64,000 nt of DNA from CBDCYN01 sp965224205 (GTDB taxonomy: Bacteria > Planctomycetota > Phycisphaerae > Phycisphaerales > Phycisphaeraceae). The notes beneath the pieces are model-generated. The model worked only from the letters and a program-made list of their open reading frames with translations, did not search any database and was not told the origin of the DNA. This document shows positions 19,601 to 30,300 of this stretch, one piece after another. The stretch covers positions 62,001-126,000 of the forward strand of contig CBDCYN010000002.1 of the NCBI GenBank assembly GCA_965224205.1. Reading direction: 5' to 3'. The position numbers were made by a program, and so were the translations under genes. Position 1 is the first letter of the stretch. Every line of letters starts with the position of its first letter.

Positions 19601-21371
19601 CCACCTCGCCGTTTAGCGTGACCACCACGGAGCCGGCGACCGGAGCGTTACCCAGCGTCACCGAGCTGCCGCCGGCGAGCACGAATGATTCGCTGGCGCT
19701 GTCACCGATGGTGAACGATGTCGCGTCATTGGAAATAATCCGGCGTGTCTCACCCATACCAGCCCCGGAAACGATCGTGACCGTTAGGCCGCGCAGGTCC
19801 GCGTTGCGTTCGATCGGGAAGCTGGCCGTGCTGTCGGTAAGGGTGCTCGCACCCGCAGCGGTGGCGACCCCGGTGATGCTGGTCTGCCCGGCGTCGACCG
19901 CCAGCAGCCCGCGGACCCGGTCGACCTGCACGCCCGTCGCCAACGGCTCGCGCCCGCCGACATTGATCGTGTCCTGCTGGGAGCCGGTGTTGATGAATGT
20001 GTGCCCGGAGGTCGACAAGACGTTGATGACGTCTTGCCCGGCCTCGGTGTTGAGCGTGGTCGTACCCTCGTGGGTTGACTCGACGGTGATCTGATCGCTG
20101 CCGGTGCCGAGGTTGAGCGTCAGTGACTCGACGTCGTTGTAGGTCACGCCACCCGGCAGCAGCTTGTCGCCGATGAGCGTGTCCGGGCCCATGCCCAGCC
20201 CGGTGAGGCGTGTGGCGGTCAACACCGCGGTCTCGTCGCGCACCGAATCGGTGTTGAATACGGTGACCGTGTCGATCTGATCGTCTTCGTCGACGAAGAA
20301 ATTCAGGCTGGCGTTGGTGATCGCAAACCGGCTTAGGCCTCCGGTCGGGTCGGTCTCCCACGGGGCGTTGAGGGTCAGCACGGTCTGCGTCGTGGAGATC
20401 TCCTCGGCGTCGAGGATCAGCCGCACCTGCCCCTTCCCCAGGCCCTCGGTGATCTCCACCGTACGCCCCACCACGTCCCCAGGCGGCAGATCCACGGTCT
20501 TGACGTTGAGCGTGGTTGGGCTCGAATCACTGACCACCCCGTCGGAAGGCTTGATGTTGGTCTCGAACGAGACATCCAGCGGTGGCAGCAGCAGCGGGTC
20601 GGCGATCGACAGGTCGGTGTCGCTGACCCCGCCGGTGATCGATAGCGGACCGCGGATCCGGTTAACGACCCGCGGCTTGTCGGCGAACACCTTGGTATCG
20701 CCGCCGTCGACGAAGTTGTCGTCGATTGCGCGGACGGTGACGATCTGCGGGGTGTCCCAATTATCAGGCGTAAATGTGAGCGTCGGCGAAGAGACCTCGA
20801 CCTGCTCGACGAACGAGACCAGCTCGCCACGGGTGGTGCGCGTCGCGACCGGGTTGACGTTGACGATCACGTCCTGGTCCGGCTGGCTGGTAAGCACCAC
20901 CGAGTAGGTATCGATAAACGGCACCACGTCGGCGATGAAGTACACGCTCGTGGCGTCGACGCCGAACGCTTTGCCCTGGGTGACCGTGTTGACGGCCGTC
21001 GTCAGGTCCGCCGACGTGGCCACGAGTTCGGTCACGTCCTGCCCACCCAGCGCGTTCTGGAACGTGACGGCGTAGGTATCGACGCCGTTGATGTCCGTGG
21101 ACAACGACACAGTGACATTGCCGACACCGATCGTCGAGAGCATCTCCAGTTCGCTTTGGACCGTTGCCTCTGACGTGCCCTTGGTCAGCGAGCCGGTCGC
21201 CACACCGCCGAAGCTAAGTGTAAACGTCCCGGTCGAGACCCCGTCGACGGTCACGGCCTGCACCTCGTTGACCGGGTCCCAAGGCTGATCGACGGTGATC
21301 TCGCTGTCCGTGTTGGAGGCGATCGTGCGGGTCTGTCCAGCCCCACCGCCGCTGATGATCTCGATGGTCAA
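13653..21371 (-). CDS. Giant surface protein, C-terminal part: RTX calcium-binding repeats and P domain
   Basis: Last 2,570 or so residues of the giant protein; the first Met of this frame is not a true start, because the frame continues upstream to a break at about 21451-21454. Residues 1-1260 (nt 21371-17580) are beta modules with phrases such as VTVDASGGTFALDFAG followed by DVTKADNVYIVRFQG, and one NWDTPQIVTVRAIDD repeat (about nt 20750). Residues about 1267-2317 (nt 17570-14420) are a long array of haemolysin-type nonapeptides (GGDGRDIILGGGNDD, GGSDDDDIIGG) that bind calcium and fold into beta-rolls. Residues about 2435-2572 are a proprotein-convertase P domain (DSDLDVFLHSPDGTVIELF; GTWMLEIRDD; DEWSLLFEL). 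No anchor or sorting signal follows. Likely extracellular. Confidence 0.85.
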   Translation of the reverse strand: MTIEIISGGGAGQTRTIASNTDSEITVDQPWDPVNEVQAVTVDGVSTGTFTLSFGGVATGSLTKGTSEATVQSELEMLSTIGVGNVTVSLSTDINGVDTYAVTFQNALGGQDVTELVATSADLTTAVNTVTQGKAFGVDATSVYFIADVVPFIDTYSVVLTSQPDQDVIVNVNPVATRTTRGELVSFVEQVEVSSPTLTFTPDNWDTPQIVTVRAIDDNFVDGGDTKVFADKPRVVNRIRGPLSITGGVSDTDLSIADPLLLPPLDVSFETNIKPSDGVVSDSSPTTLNVKTVDLPPGDVVGRTVEITEGLGKGQVRLILDAEEISTTQTVLTLNAPWETDPTGGLSRFAITNASLNFFVDEDDQIDTVTVFNTDSVRDETAVLTATRLTGLGMGPDTLIGDKLLPGGVTYNDVESLTLNLGTGSDQITVESTHEGTTTLNTEAGQDVINVLSTSGHTFINTGSQQDTINVGGREPLATGVQVDRVRGLLAVDAGQTSITGVATAAGASTLTDSTASFPIERNADLRGLTVTIVSGAGMGETRRIISNDATSFTIGDSASESFVLAGGSSVTLGNAPVAGSVVVTLNGEVVDPADITITGSDVTIASPVSGAVEVTYDFETTWNTGVDSAYVITDGDIVNVDDSGDTDDNLGLLTRTTLTGLDMRTVNEIQNVTVDASGGTFALDFAGVSTGPLAYNISAADLQSQLEALATIGVGNVDVTKADNVYIVRFQGDLTAIDLPQLTHLGTTNLVAPIDGTGSVPDAGRLAAITITTRLDGLSEQLTTEIQTLLVNAQPNEQFTLSFDSVVSGLLNHDADATAIEAALESIGTGDVQVGVENGLFIIKFIGRPGDNVPQIVPGGDGPALVATLIQGTNEPVVDDVQTVTVNGSTGDFFELELTTVVNEVQSLTIDATGGDFTVTLDGQTTATPVAFDVDAAGLQTALESLSTIGTGNVQVTQAGAVFTIEFIGALADQDVSKLEVDASGLIKGSGGGVVVVSTRVEGGGQTFVTDPIAVGADAFDVENALQAAILDSVFDSDIAVTKMDAGDLGDVYVVNFQGVLRQQDGGRGVGQLVARAVGGATIGLDVATRMDGISYYGADTLNIDLGSGSDIFNVQGTTAVTNVNLHDGGTLGNSEQIYVSSDADIDRAAAGAFDLLIGHLDDIQGVLNLDAGAGRHRLMISDEATATGDSNVVITDQPVLGLGLPTTDITVTGLAPAAMTYKTDAGEANNFADGITYWTSGLSDTITIDGTHLRGDGATLGTTRTITTLNTGEGGDTVNATLTDGQDGFFVLNTQGGDDTVDATASSLPLVVFGGLGRDTIDSGTGADIIFGDLGRVHYLDGTSGLVARLGGGGHGDLTDGVVRDPNFIFNGDPNIIENDGMLRAVGSNDQVTGGDGRDIILGGGNDDVTGDPNRETLDGGNDNDLILGDFGAATLVDNIVTRIESTDTDQGGDDTIRGQADNDIIVGGMAADTIDAAEGHNIVLGDSGVIDYVLADGDSSDLDLITSIAPDDGGVDDITAGSGDDVVIGGDEGDMTINAGDGANLVIGDSGTLTAAVAIDTPRQLAGQPMTLDRVETIAVAIGGDDTIVTGNNVDIVLGGIGGDDITTNAADDVVLGDNGYIDWLETDSDASDIDIITTTDPNDGGGDTIDSGSDDDFVLGGTGNDRITAGADEDLVFGDHGKVEGDINADLLPLATLSPAFTFTAIDIQIADDGGDDVIFGNAGQDILLGQQGSDAIFGGSDDDDIIGGHNVPGGHDAGDRLDGGSGDDVIAGDNATIDRRGDALSPRVRILPGTAIYDANGLPVVDAAAQLNPTGVAERDIVLLDHSDTPAADTHGNDYIAGGADDDVIFGQLGDDVIQGDGAVVGEITIPATDVVALREGDGTLTVIPSSEAAPDGDDYIEGNGGNDVVFGNLGQDDIIGGSSQLFGLGASEDLRPDGQDTLFGGAGTRIERNHAVDASNQGDIVLNERHARDSDAIVGDNGNIYRLVEVVDPTTTQFREFNYDQTSTFEDRGTLRVIPRAIELVDYTPGGPAFDPAAANDIGAADEVHGESGDDFIYGQVGMDVLFGDSEDDDIIGGYDSDWVSGGSGEDGVLGDDGRIYASRNGQDEPLNRLDTENDQESIGLPGPFVGAVVSITGRLTKAVDLTPFEAGSADIIYGGLGDDFLHGGAGDDAMSGAEALATFFDVPVPDADPLGYDPVTRKLAAYDADNPRTKIAGFLLNFEATDPITGAKVNDGKDRLFGDLGNDWLVGGTLNDRLFGGFGDDLLNADDNHDNGTAASLNDRPDDPEFADADFAFGGAGLDVLIANTGGDRLFDWIAEFNSYIVPFAPFGIPTIFTSPGQAPGMIQFLLDLGAASGADITRTEPDGELGLVTSSDPQWGDQSGSPRDPQPGNIPGVAIDTQGAKEDDTAVASSSSSGGGSNLTAALMTYTSSGPVTLVDEGTVFSSIVITDSATIFDLNVELNITHTRDSDLDVFLHSPDGTVIELFSDVGGNGDGFDGTVFDDDATESITAGSAPFVGAYRPEGDLSLFEAEDILGTWMLEIRDDKKQQIGVLDEWSLLFEL

Positions 21372-24300
21372 TCCGCTCAGATCGCGATCGGTGAACGTCC
21401 CGGTGAGAGTCGTTGTGGTCGCACCGGTCGCGGTGCCGGTGAGCTGGCCGCCCCTCGATCAGGTCGGTCGACCCGTTGGTCTGGGTGATCAGCACGCCAG
21501 GGGCTTCGTTATCGCTGACCGCGGCGGTGACGCGCGGGGCGTTGGCGCCGTCGAAGCCGGGCACGTCGAAGTCATACGTCACATCAAAAGTGCCGCTACG
21601 CAGCTCGGTGGCGCCGGCGGCGTCCTTGAACGTCAGCACGTTGGAGGTCACGACGAACCGGCTGCCTGACACGGAGACCGGGCCAGTGCCGTCGTCGACC
21701 GTCACGGTGATGTTCTCGAACAGGTCCGAGCCATCGGCGGTCACGTCGCCCACGTCTTGGCCGCCCAAGGCGTTCTGGAACGTGATCACGTAATTGCCCG
21801 GGGTTCCGGTGACCGATATGTTGCCGTCGCCGATGGTCAGCAGCAGTTCTAATTCGTCCTCGACCACCGACGGATCAGCATTGAACGCCAGGTCGCTGGT
21901 CGACTCGCCGCCGAATTTGAGCGTGAACGTCCCGCCGACCACGCTGCCCGGCACGGTGACCGCGACCGTCTCATCACCCGGATCGCCATCGGTCGTGACC
22001 ACACCGACGGTCGCGCCGGTAATCGGCCGGTGGCTTAATAACAGCGACGACTGCGGGTTGTCGACCACGATCTGGTCCGTCGCGCTGCCGATTGAATCCT
22101 TGTCGAGCGCACTGGTGAGCGTGTGCGTGATCAGCTCGAACTGCGACCCCTCGATCACTGCGTCGTCGAGTGCACGGACCTCGAGGCTCTGGCGGATATC
22201 CCAGTTGGTGTCGTCGAAGTCCATCGTCGTCGTAGGCACGAAATCACTGTCGTTGGGGCCTTTGAATAGCAACTGACCTTCAAGCGAGCCGACCGTGACC
22301 GTCACCGCCGCGGCGCCCATGCCGCCAGTGGTGTCGACCGGGGGACGGGTCAGGTGCACGTCGTACGTATCGACCGCCCCGACCGTCGGGGATATCGCCC
22401 CCTCGGTCACGTCGGTCGACTCATCGCTCTCGAATACCGCCAGGCCGGCCTCATCGTTGTCGGTGATCTGCACCTTCAGGTTCGGCAGCTGGATCCCGTC
22501 GAACCGGGAGATCTTGTACAGGCTCGTCGCGTCCGGGGCCACGCGCCACGGGCTGGTGACGCGGATCTGCTGATCGGTGTTGAACTCGATCAACCGCACC
22601 TGCCCCACGCCGGTACCGGCGACGATCTCGATGGTCGCCCCCCGCAGGTTGTTGCCCACGTCGTCGGGCAGGTCCGCCCCGGCATCCGTAAAGGTCTTAT
22701 TGACGATCGAGCTGACATCTCCGGTAAACGTGACCGGGCTGGAGTCGATCATCGCTACCGCCCCGTTGCCGTCGAGCAGTTGGTACAGGTTACCCCCGAC
22801 GCCATCCAAGACCCGGTAAGCATCGCCCGGAGCTGGGGTGAGCACGCTCCACTCGCTAACGACCGTCAAGGAGTCATTGGTGTTGGAGACAATCTGGAGT
22901 GTCTCCGTCGCCGAACCGCCCTGGGTGACGGTCGCGACGGTCACGCCCGTGCTGCCGGTCAATTCGGTGACATCCGTGCCCGCGAGGTTGCCCAGGAAGG
23001 TCACCGTATACACCGACCCGTCGCGCGAAACGTCCACGTCGCCCTTCTCGATCCCGGCCACTCGCTCCAGGGCTACACGCACCTCGTCGCCGGTGCCGAT
23101 CGCCGGGTCGTTTTCGTCGAACGTGATGCTCTCGGTGGTGTTGCTGGCCCCGAAGTCGAGCGTGAATGCGGTCGTACCGGGCGCGATCGTGACGATCTGC
23201 ACCTCGCTCTTGGTCACCTCCAGGAACTGGCCGATCAACTGATCGCCGACCAAGAAATCGCCCTGGGCGGAGAAGTTGGCATCGCTGTCACGGAATGTGT
23301 TATTGAGGCTGCGTGTGACCAATCCACGGACACTGTCGTCTGCCACGATCCGAGCGGTGCTGTCTTGTGTCGGGACATCGTCGGCGTCCCATTCCGTCAG
23401 CAGGAACAGGGTGTCCCCGCTGGTCGAGAGGATCGTGCGGCTCTGGCCTTTGCCCGGGCCGTCGGTGATCTGGACCGTCGCCCCGCGCAGGTCCTGCCCG
23501 GCCGGTACCTGACCGGTCTGTAACACGAGGCTCGCCAGGTCGGGATCGCCCACCGTCAGTTGCCCGTCGATGCTCGCATGCAACGTGTAATCCCCAGCCC
23601 CGAGGAAATCGAAAGCGGCCGGGTTGGGGTCGACGGCGAAGGGGAAGAAATGGTTGACGTACGACGTGACCTTCACATAGTAATCCCCGTCGGCCGGGGC
23701 CACGAACTCGAGGTACGAATCGTAGGGGTACGCGCTGCCCCCGCCGCCCAGCGCGGTCAAGTTGTCATCGTTGAACGAGTTCCCGGCTACCTGGACCCCA
23801 TTGATGTCGACCACCTGGAGCACGGTGTCGAGCCAGTCGCCCTGAAGCATCGCGAAATCGATGTCGAGGATCAGCTTCTCGTTGGCCAGGAGGTTGAAGC
23901 TGTAGAAATCGTCGTCGTTGGCTGGGCGCACGTCGCCGCGGATTTCGACCCACGGGATCGACGCGTCGCCCACGTTGACGTTCGGTGTGGTCGCGAAGCT
24001 GCTGCGGGACACCGGGTTGGCCGTCGTGGGCGTGTCGTTGCCCTCAACTTCGTTGATCACCGAAGCGGCACCGGAGATCGAGACCACGGCCAGGTCCGCG
24101 AACACGTCACGGCTGATCACGCTATGACCCACATTACCGAAATGCGTGCCCTCGCTGGCCACGTCATCGACCGCGCGGACGAAGACCGTCTGCGGCACGT
24201 CCCAGTTGTCGGGGGTAAAGGTCAGGGTCAGCCCGGTGTCGCCCGGGTCGTTGATATCGGCTGAAAGCGTGAATAGGGCCGCCTGCTTGGCCTTGTCTTC

Positions 24301-27300
24301 TTCGGACAATTCGTCGGCTGAGAGGGTGATGATGACATCGCGCGTCGGGCGGCGCGTGAGCACGACCGTGTAGGTATCGAACCCGAAACCTTCGAGCAAG
24401 GTCTCACCTTCCGTGACGCGTGTCACACCACCCGACGGGGTGATGCGGATGGCCGGCTCGTCGTTGTCGGCGATGTTGGTGGAGATCTCGTCGACTTTCA
24501 GATCGTCGTACAACGGATCGATACTCTCGACGTCGTGGGTGATCAGCCCGCTGTGGCCCAATAGATCGTTGCTGACCACGCTGGGCGTATCCCCGGCCAG
24601 AACGATGCTGTCCGACCCCAGCCCCCCGATGATCTCGGTCGTCAGGTCTTCGCCGGTGCCCTGGACGAAGAACCGGTCGTCGCCCTCGGCCCCGTCGACC
24701 GTCAGCGACTCGACGCCCACGAAGTTCACGTTCAGCCCGGCCCCGAACACGCCGTCTTCATTGACCACGAAGTCGTCGCCGAACTCTGTCCCGACGACGG
24801 TGACGGTATCGAACCCGTCGCCGCCGTTGATCGCCACCGGGGCATTGACTGCGTACTTGACCAAATCGGCCCCGCCGCCGCCGTCGATCTCGGTGCGTTC
24901 CTGGAGGTTGTCCTGAGAACCCACCAGCGCAAACGCACGCACCGTAAAGTCATCGTCCCCGTCGCCGCCGTTAAGCGACAACACCGCCAGGTTGTGGAAC
25001 ACCACGAACACATCTTCACCCGCCCCGCCGTTGGCCGTCGTGGCAAACGAGATCCCGTTGCTCAAGAACCCGCGGGTCGTCTCGATCGTCGCGAACACGT
25101 CGTCCGGGCGCACCCCTGCTTCGGTCGGCGTGCGTTCGGAGGCGAACATCTGCCCGAACTGGAACGTGTCGTTGCCGATCCCGCCGTTGAGCGTCATCGT
25201 CGCGGCGTTGTCGTCGACCGCGAAGGTGTCGTCGCCCTCAGCAGCGTTGACGATCAGCCGCTGGTTGATGTTGCGGTCGTAGTTCACCCGCTCGAACTGA
25301 TCGAACTCACCGGCGTTGATCCCGTCGTTGTTGAGCAGTGCCACGAACCCCAGCGACTGGCCCGCGTTGGCGCGGAGCAGGAAGGTATCGTCGAATTCGG
25401 TGCCGTTGACCGTCAGCACGTCTTCGCCGGTCACGACCCCGCTGTCGAACACGTTGATCAGGCTCGACCCGTTGCCCGAGAGGCTTACGATGTAGTCGTC
25501 GCTGTCCTCCCCGCCGTCGAGGGTCAGCTCAGCTCCGATCTGATTGTCACGCGTGTTGTCGGGGAACAGCAGGTTTGGGTTGACCACGATCAGGTCCTCG
25601 CCCGCCCCGGCCGCGATCGACGTGCGACCGGAGATCTTCTCGACCTCGACCGTGTCGCCGCCGCCTCCGGTGTCGATCGACACCCGCCCGTCGTGGGTCC
25701 CGTGGACCCGCAGCATGTCGTTGCCCGAACCCAACTCGAGGATCATCGACTCGAACCGGCTGTACACGATCCCCGGTTGCCCATTGGCCGCGGTCATGCC
25801 CAGCCCGGTCAGCGTCGTGGCGGTCAACAGCCCATCGGTGTTGTCGGTATTGTCGGCCGCGTCATCGATATTGAGGGTGTCACGCGAATCCGCCACGGCC
25901 CGGGCGATCAGCGGGGTCACGTTACGCCCACCTAGCCCGTCGCGGAACTCGATGCGGTACACCACCCGGTGCGGCGAGGCCGGGGTGGGGGACTGCTCCT
26001 TGATGACCTGGACCGTGCCGCCCACGCTGACGGTGCGCAGCATGTCGTTGAGCGCATCCTCGACGTCTTGCGCCGAGGCATCGAAATCGATCGGTACGAA
26101 CGTGGTCTGCCCGTCGAACTCCAGCTCGAACTGCTCACCGGGCAGCCCGTCCACGGTCAACCGCTGGACCTCGTTGACCGGCCCGTTCTGACTGCCGCGT
26201 GTGACCGTCTCGACCATCAAGTCGATCCCCCCGCCCTGGACCGTCAGCGGCGCGGCGATCTGATCCAGTGTCCCGTCCGTGGCGGGCGAGACCAGGTCGC
26301 TGACGTTGATAATGTCCGCCGCGGCACCGGCGTTGACCGTGGTGGGGCCGATGATCGTCGCGACGGTGATCACATCGTCCCCGCCGAACCCTTCAATGAA
26401 CGTCGGGTTGATGTGGGTTGATTCAACCGCGAACTCGTCGTTGTTGGCGCCCAGGTCGACGTTGATTTCAGCCACATCCGCGTAGACGATCCCGCTTGTC
26501 ATGTCGAGGCCTGTGATGGTGGTGGCGGTCATCTCACCTTCGTTGCGCTCGGTCTCGCCGCTGTCGACGACGTTGAGCACGTTGGCGAATGCCAGGGTCT
26601 GGGGATCGATCGTCAGCAGCGGGACGTTGACCCCGGTGAACGTGACCCCACCGAAGGTGACGGTATACGAATTCGTCGCCACCCCGAACACGACCTGGAT
26701 CGGGTGGTCGTCCGGGTTGCCGGTCTGGGACGCGGTGATGTCGGCCGGGTCGACCGTGATCGGCGAGCTGAGGATCGCGGTCCACAGCGCGTCACGCACG
26801 AACTGCTCGGTGGCCCCGACGAAGATCGACTCGGTGAACGTCGCGGTGGTGTCGTTGCCCGGGTCGTCATCGAGGTTGACCGCGATCGGCTCTAGGAACC
26901 CCAGCGCGAACGTGCCCGCCCCGGCGCTGATTGTGAACTTTTGGATCTCCTCGAGCTGAGCTGGGTTGAACCCATTGACCGCAGTAACCACCGTGGCCGT
27001 GCCGCCGTTGAGGCCGGTCTCGTCCGTCGTTAACGCGTCCACATCGACACCCGCCAGCGAGCCGCCAAACGTGATCAGGAAGTCATTGCCGGCCGCGACG
27101 ACGCTGATATCTGACGAGGTGACCGTAAAGTCGGGGGTAAAGACCTGGTTGGCCAGTGTCACCAGTTCATCGCGGATCGTCGTGGCGTCGGCATCGAACG
27201 CGATCGCGTTGGATGTCGCCGTGGCCATGGTCGTGGTGCGCGTCATCGTCAGTGTGTATGTACCCTCGGTGGCCAGGACGCGCAGCACCTGGATCTCGGC

Positions 27301-30300
27301 GATGTCGTCGGGTGTGGCTCCATCCTGGACCGTCTCGGGCGTGACGTTCCCAGCTCCGCCGTCGATGTCCAACTGACCCTGGATCCGGTCGACCACCCCC
27401 ACGCGACGCACCGATACGTCGCCCGGGTCGATCCCCGGCAACAGTTCCAACGCCGACTGGATCATCGCCGGCGTCGCCCCCACCGGGATCGGGGCCGTGG
27501 TCACCACCCCGCTGGTGTTAGGATCGGTGAATGTGAGCGTGAACGTATCAGCGAACGACAGGGTGTCGAACTCGTGGCCGATCGTCAGCTTGTTGCCAGC
27601 GATGCCCACGTTAACGTTGCGGGCGTCGTAGATAACCTCCACGTCGCCGCTCTCCTGCCCGCCGGTGAACGTGATCACCCGCCCGTCGACCGTAAACGGC
27701 ACATCGGTGCCGTCGGACACGCGCTTCACCGATGTGACCACCCCGTCCTTAGGCAGGTGCCCGATCACGACCAGACTCGACGGGACGATACTGAGCTGGA
27801 ACGTCTCCGAGACCGTGCTGATCCCGAACGCGTTGTCCATCGCCGTCTGGATCCCGGCCACGACCTGATCCGCGGTGCCCGACACATTCAACGCCACCGC
27901 CACCGGCGCTTCGTCGCCCTTCTGCAACAGCACGGTGCCGTTGATGGTGCTGCCCAGCGCCCGGCTGGCGGTCATGACACGGCCGCCGCGATCGGTCTGA
28001 CCGGCATCCGTGACACTAAAGCCCAGCTGTTCCCGGGTCAGGTCGCGTGCGACGGAAAGCGTCTGCACCTCACTGGTCAGCGGCGCGAGGCTGGGCCGGC
28101 GGGTATTCGTGACCGACTTGGTGATCAGCGGGGTGCCCACGTCGTAGGTCGCCACCACGCGCGTCGCGACCAGGTACGACACGCTCACGTCGATGTCCAC
28201 GTCGTAGACGATATCGACGTTGTCTTCGGTGCGGCCCTCGGGCATCGCGTTCTCATCCAAGAACGTGAGCACGTCGCCGCTGACCGCGAACCGGGTCGGG
28301 TCCAGGGCCACGCCGTTGATGATGACGTTGACCGTGCCGGGCACGAAGTTGCCCACCAAGACGACGTCCTGCGTGGGGATCCCGCCGAAGCTAACGGTCT
28401 GCACCAGCGCCCCACCGCGGAACTCCTCGTTCCCGTCGGCATCAAGGAACGTCAACACCGCGCCGCTGACGTCGAACCGCGACGCGTCCAATGCCACGTC
28501 GTAGGTCACCAAAATCCCCGCATCGCTGCGCTCTTCGGCCATACCGCCGCCGTCAAGGAACGACACGTCCTGGCCGCTAACGTTAAACCGATTCCCGGTC
28601 AGCTCCACGCCGCCGACAAACACGCGCACGCTGCCGGACACGAACTGACCCTGAAGCGTGACAGAATTGGCCGGGGCGACGCTGAGGTCGAAGAACTCCG
28701 ATTCGCCGCTGACGGTCACCGATGTCGGGGCCACGGCCAGTTCGTAATTGATGCGGATATCCGCGTCGCTGCGCACCTCGATCACCCCACCGTCGAGGAA
28801 CGTAACGACCTGGCCGCTGACGCTGAACCGATCGCTGGATAGCGCCACGCCGCCAACTTCGACACTCACGGTGCCGGATACGAACTGGCCCTGGAGCGTG
28901 ACCGTCGACGACGGCGCACCGCTGAGATCGAACGACTCGAACGCGCCAAGCGACGTGGACGCCTCGTTGGCCAGTTGCAGCGTCGAAGCGGCCCCGTCGC
29001 CGCTAAGATCGAACGACTCGTTGGCCGTCACCCCGCCCTGCGGGTTGGTGAACGTGACCGTCGTGCCGTTAAGCGTGTAGTCCGTGCCCTGGACCAGCTG
29101 CACGCCGTTGACCGTCACCGCCACGATCCCACCAGCGGGCGCTTCGGCGAGCGTCACGTTGCTGGTGGCGCTGGACCCGAGGTCGAACACCTGCGTCTCT
29201 TGGGTGAGCAGGGTGTCGACGTCCACACCCGTGAGCTGTCCGCGGAAGATAATGTTGTATTCGTCGGTGGTTGCGCCGGCGGGCCTGTCGCCCACATCGA
29301 TCCGGTCGTCGTCGTTGCCGGTTCGCAGGAAGGTCGAGCCGGAGATCCCACGGATCTCGACCGAGTCAGCCCCGTCGAATGTGTCGATCGTGGTCGTGCC
29401 CGAGTGGGTGTCCTCGACGATGAACACGTCGTTGAACGCCGCGTCCGAGCGCGTCTCGCCGGCGGGTAGTTTTTTGCCCAGCAGCAGGTTCAACGCCTCA
29501 AACGTTTCGTACGTGATGTCCGGCTTGTCACCGAAGCTCGTCCTGCCGGTGAGGCCGATGATCTGGTTGGCCGTCAGGACGCCGTTGTTGTTCCCGTCTT
29601 CGCTCTCGTCGACGTTGAGGGTGTCGCTGCCGCCGCCGCCGCGGACGGTCAGCGGGGCGCGGATCGCGTTGAGCGAGCCTTGGGCATCGATCGGCGGGTC
29701 GAGACCCAGGAACGGCTCGGGCGCCTTGTCGCCGAGGTTGAACGTGTCGGCCCCGCCTTGCCCATCAATGACAGCCCCATTGAAGATGCCGGACCCGGCC
29801 TTGATCTCCTGAATGTTGATCGTGTCCGCCCCGCCGCCGGCATTGAGGGTGAAGCTGCCGCGGTGGGTGGAGATGACGTCGAACGTGTCCCCACCGGATC
29901 CCAGCGACAAGCTAAAGTCGTCGATCCGCGAGAACTCGATCGGCACCGCCATGCCTAGACCCTCGACCCGGGTGGCGCCGCTGCCACGCTCGAAAATCTC
30001 GCCCGTGTTGGCGGCGGTGTCGGCGTTGTCGAAGAGGTTGAGGGTATCATCGCCGCCGAGGTCCTCGCTCTCGCCCTTGATGACCAGCGGGGTAGCGAAG
30101 ACCGTGTTGCCGGTGATGCCGTCAAGGGTCCCGGAGTTTTGGTTGAGCCCTACGCCCACGTTGAACGTATCGCTGTCGGCCCCGCCGTCGAGTGTGAGCG
30201 TCGAGCCCAGCGGGGTGCTTTCGACATAGATCGTGTCAGCGCCGCCGAGGGTGTTGAGCCCGATCACCTCGATCCCCGAGTCCACCGGGTCGGTCGCGCC

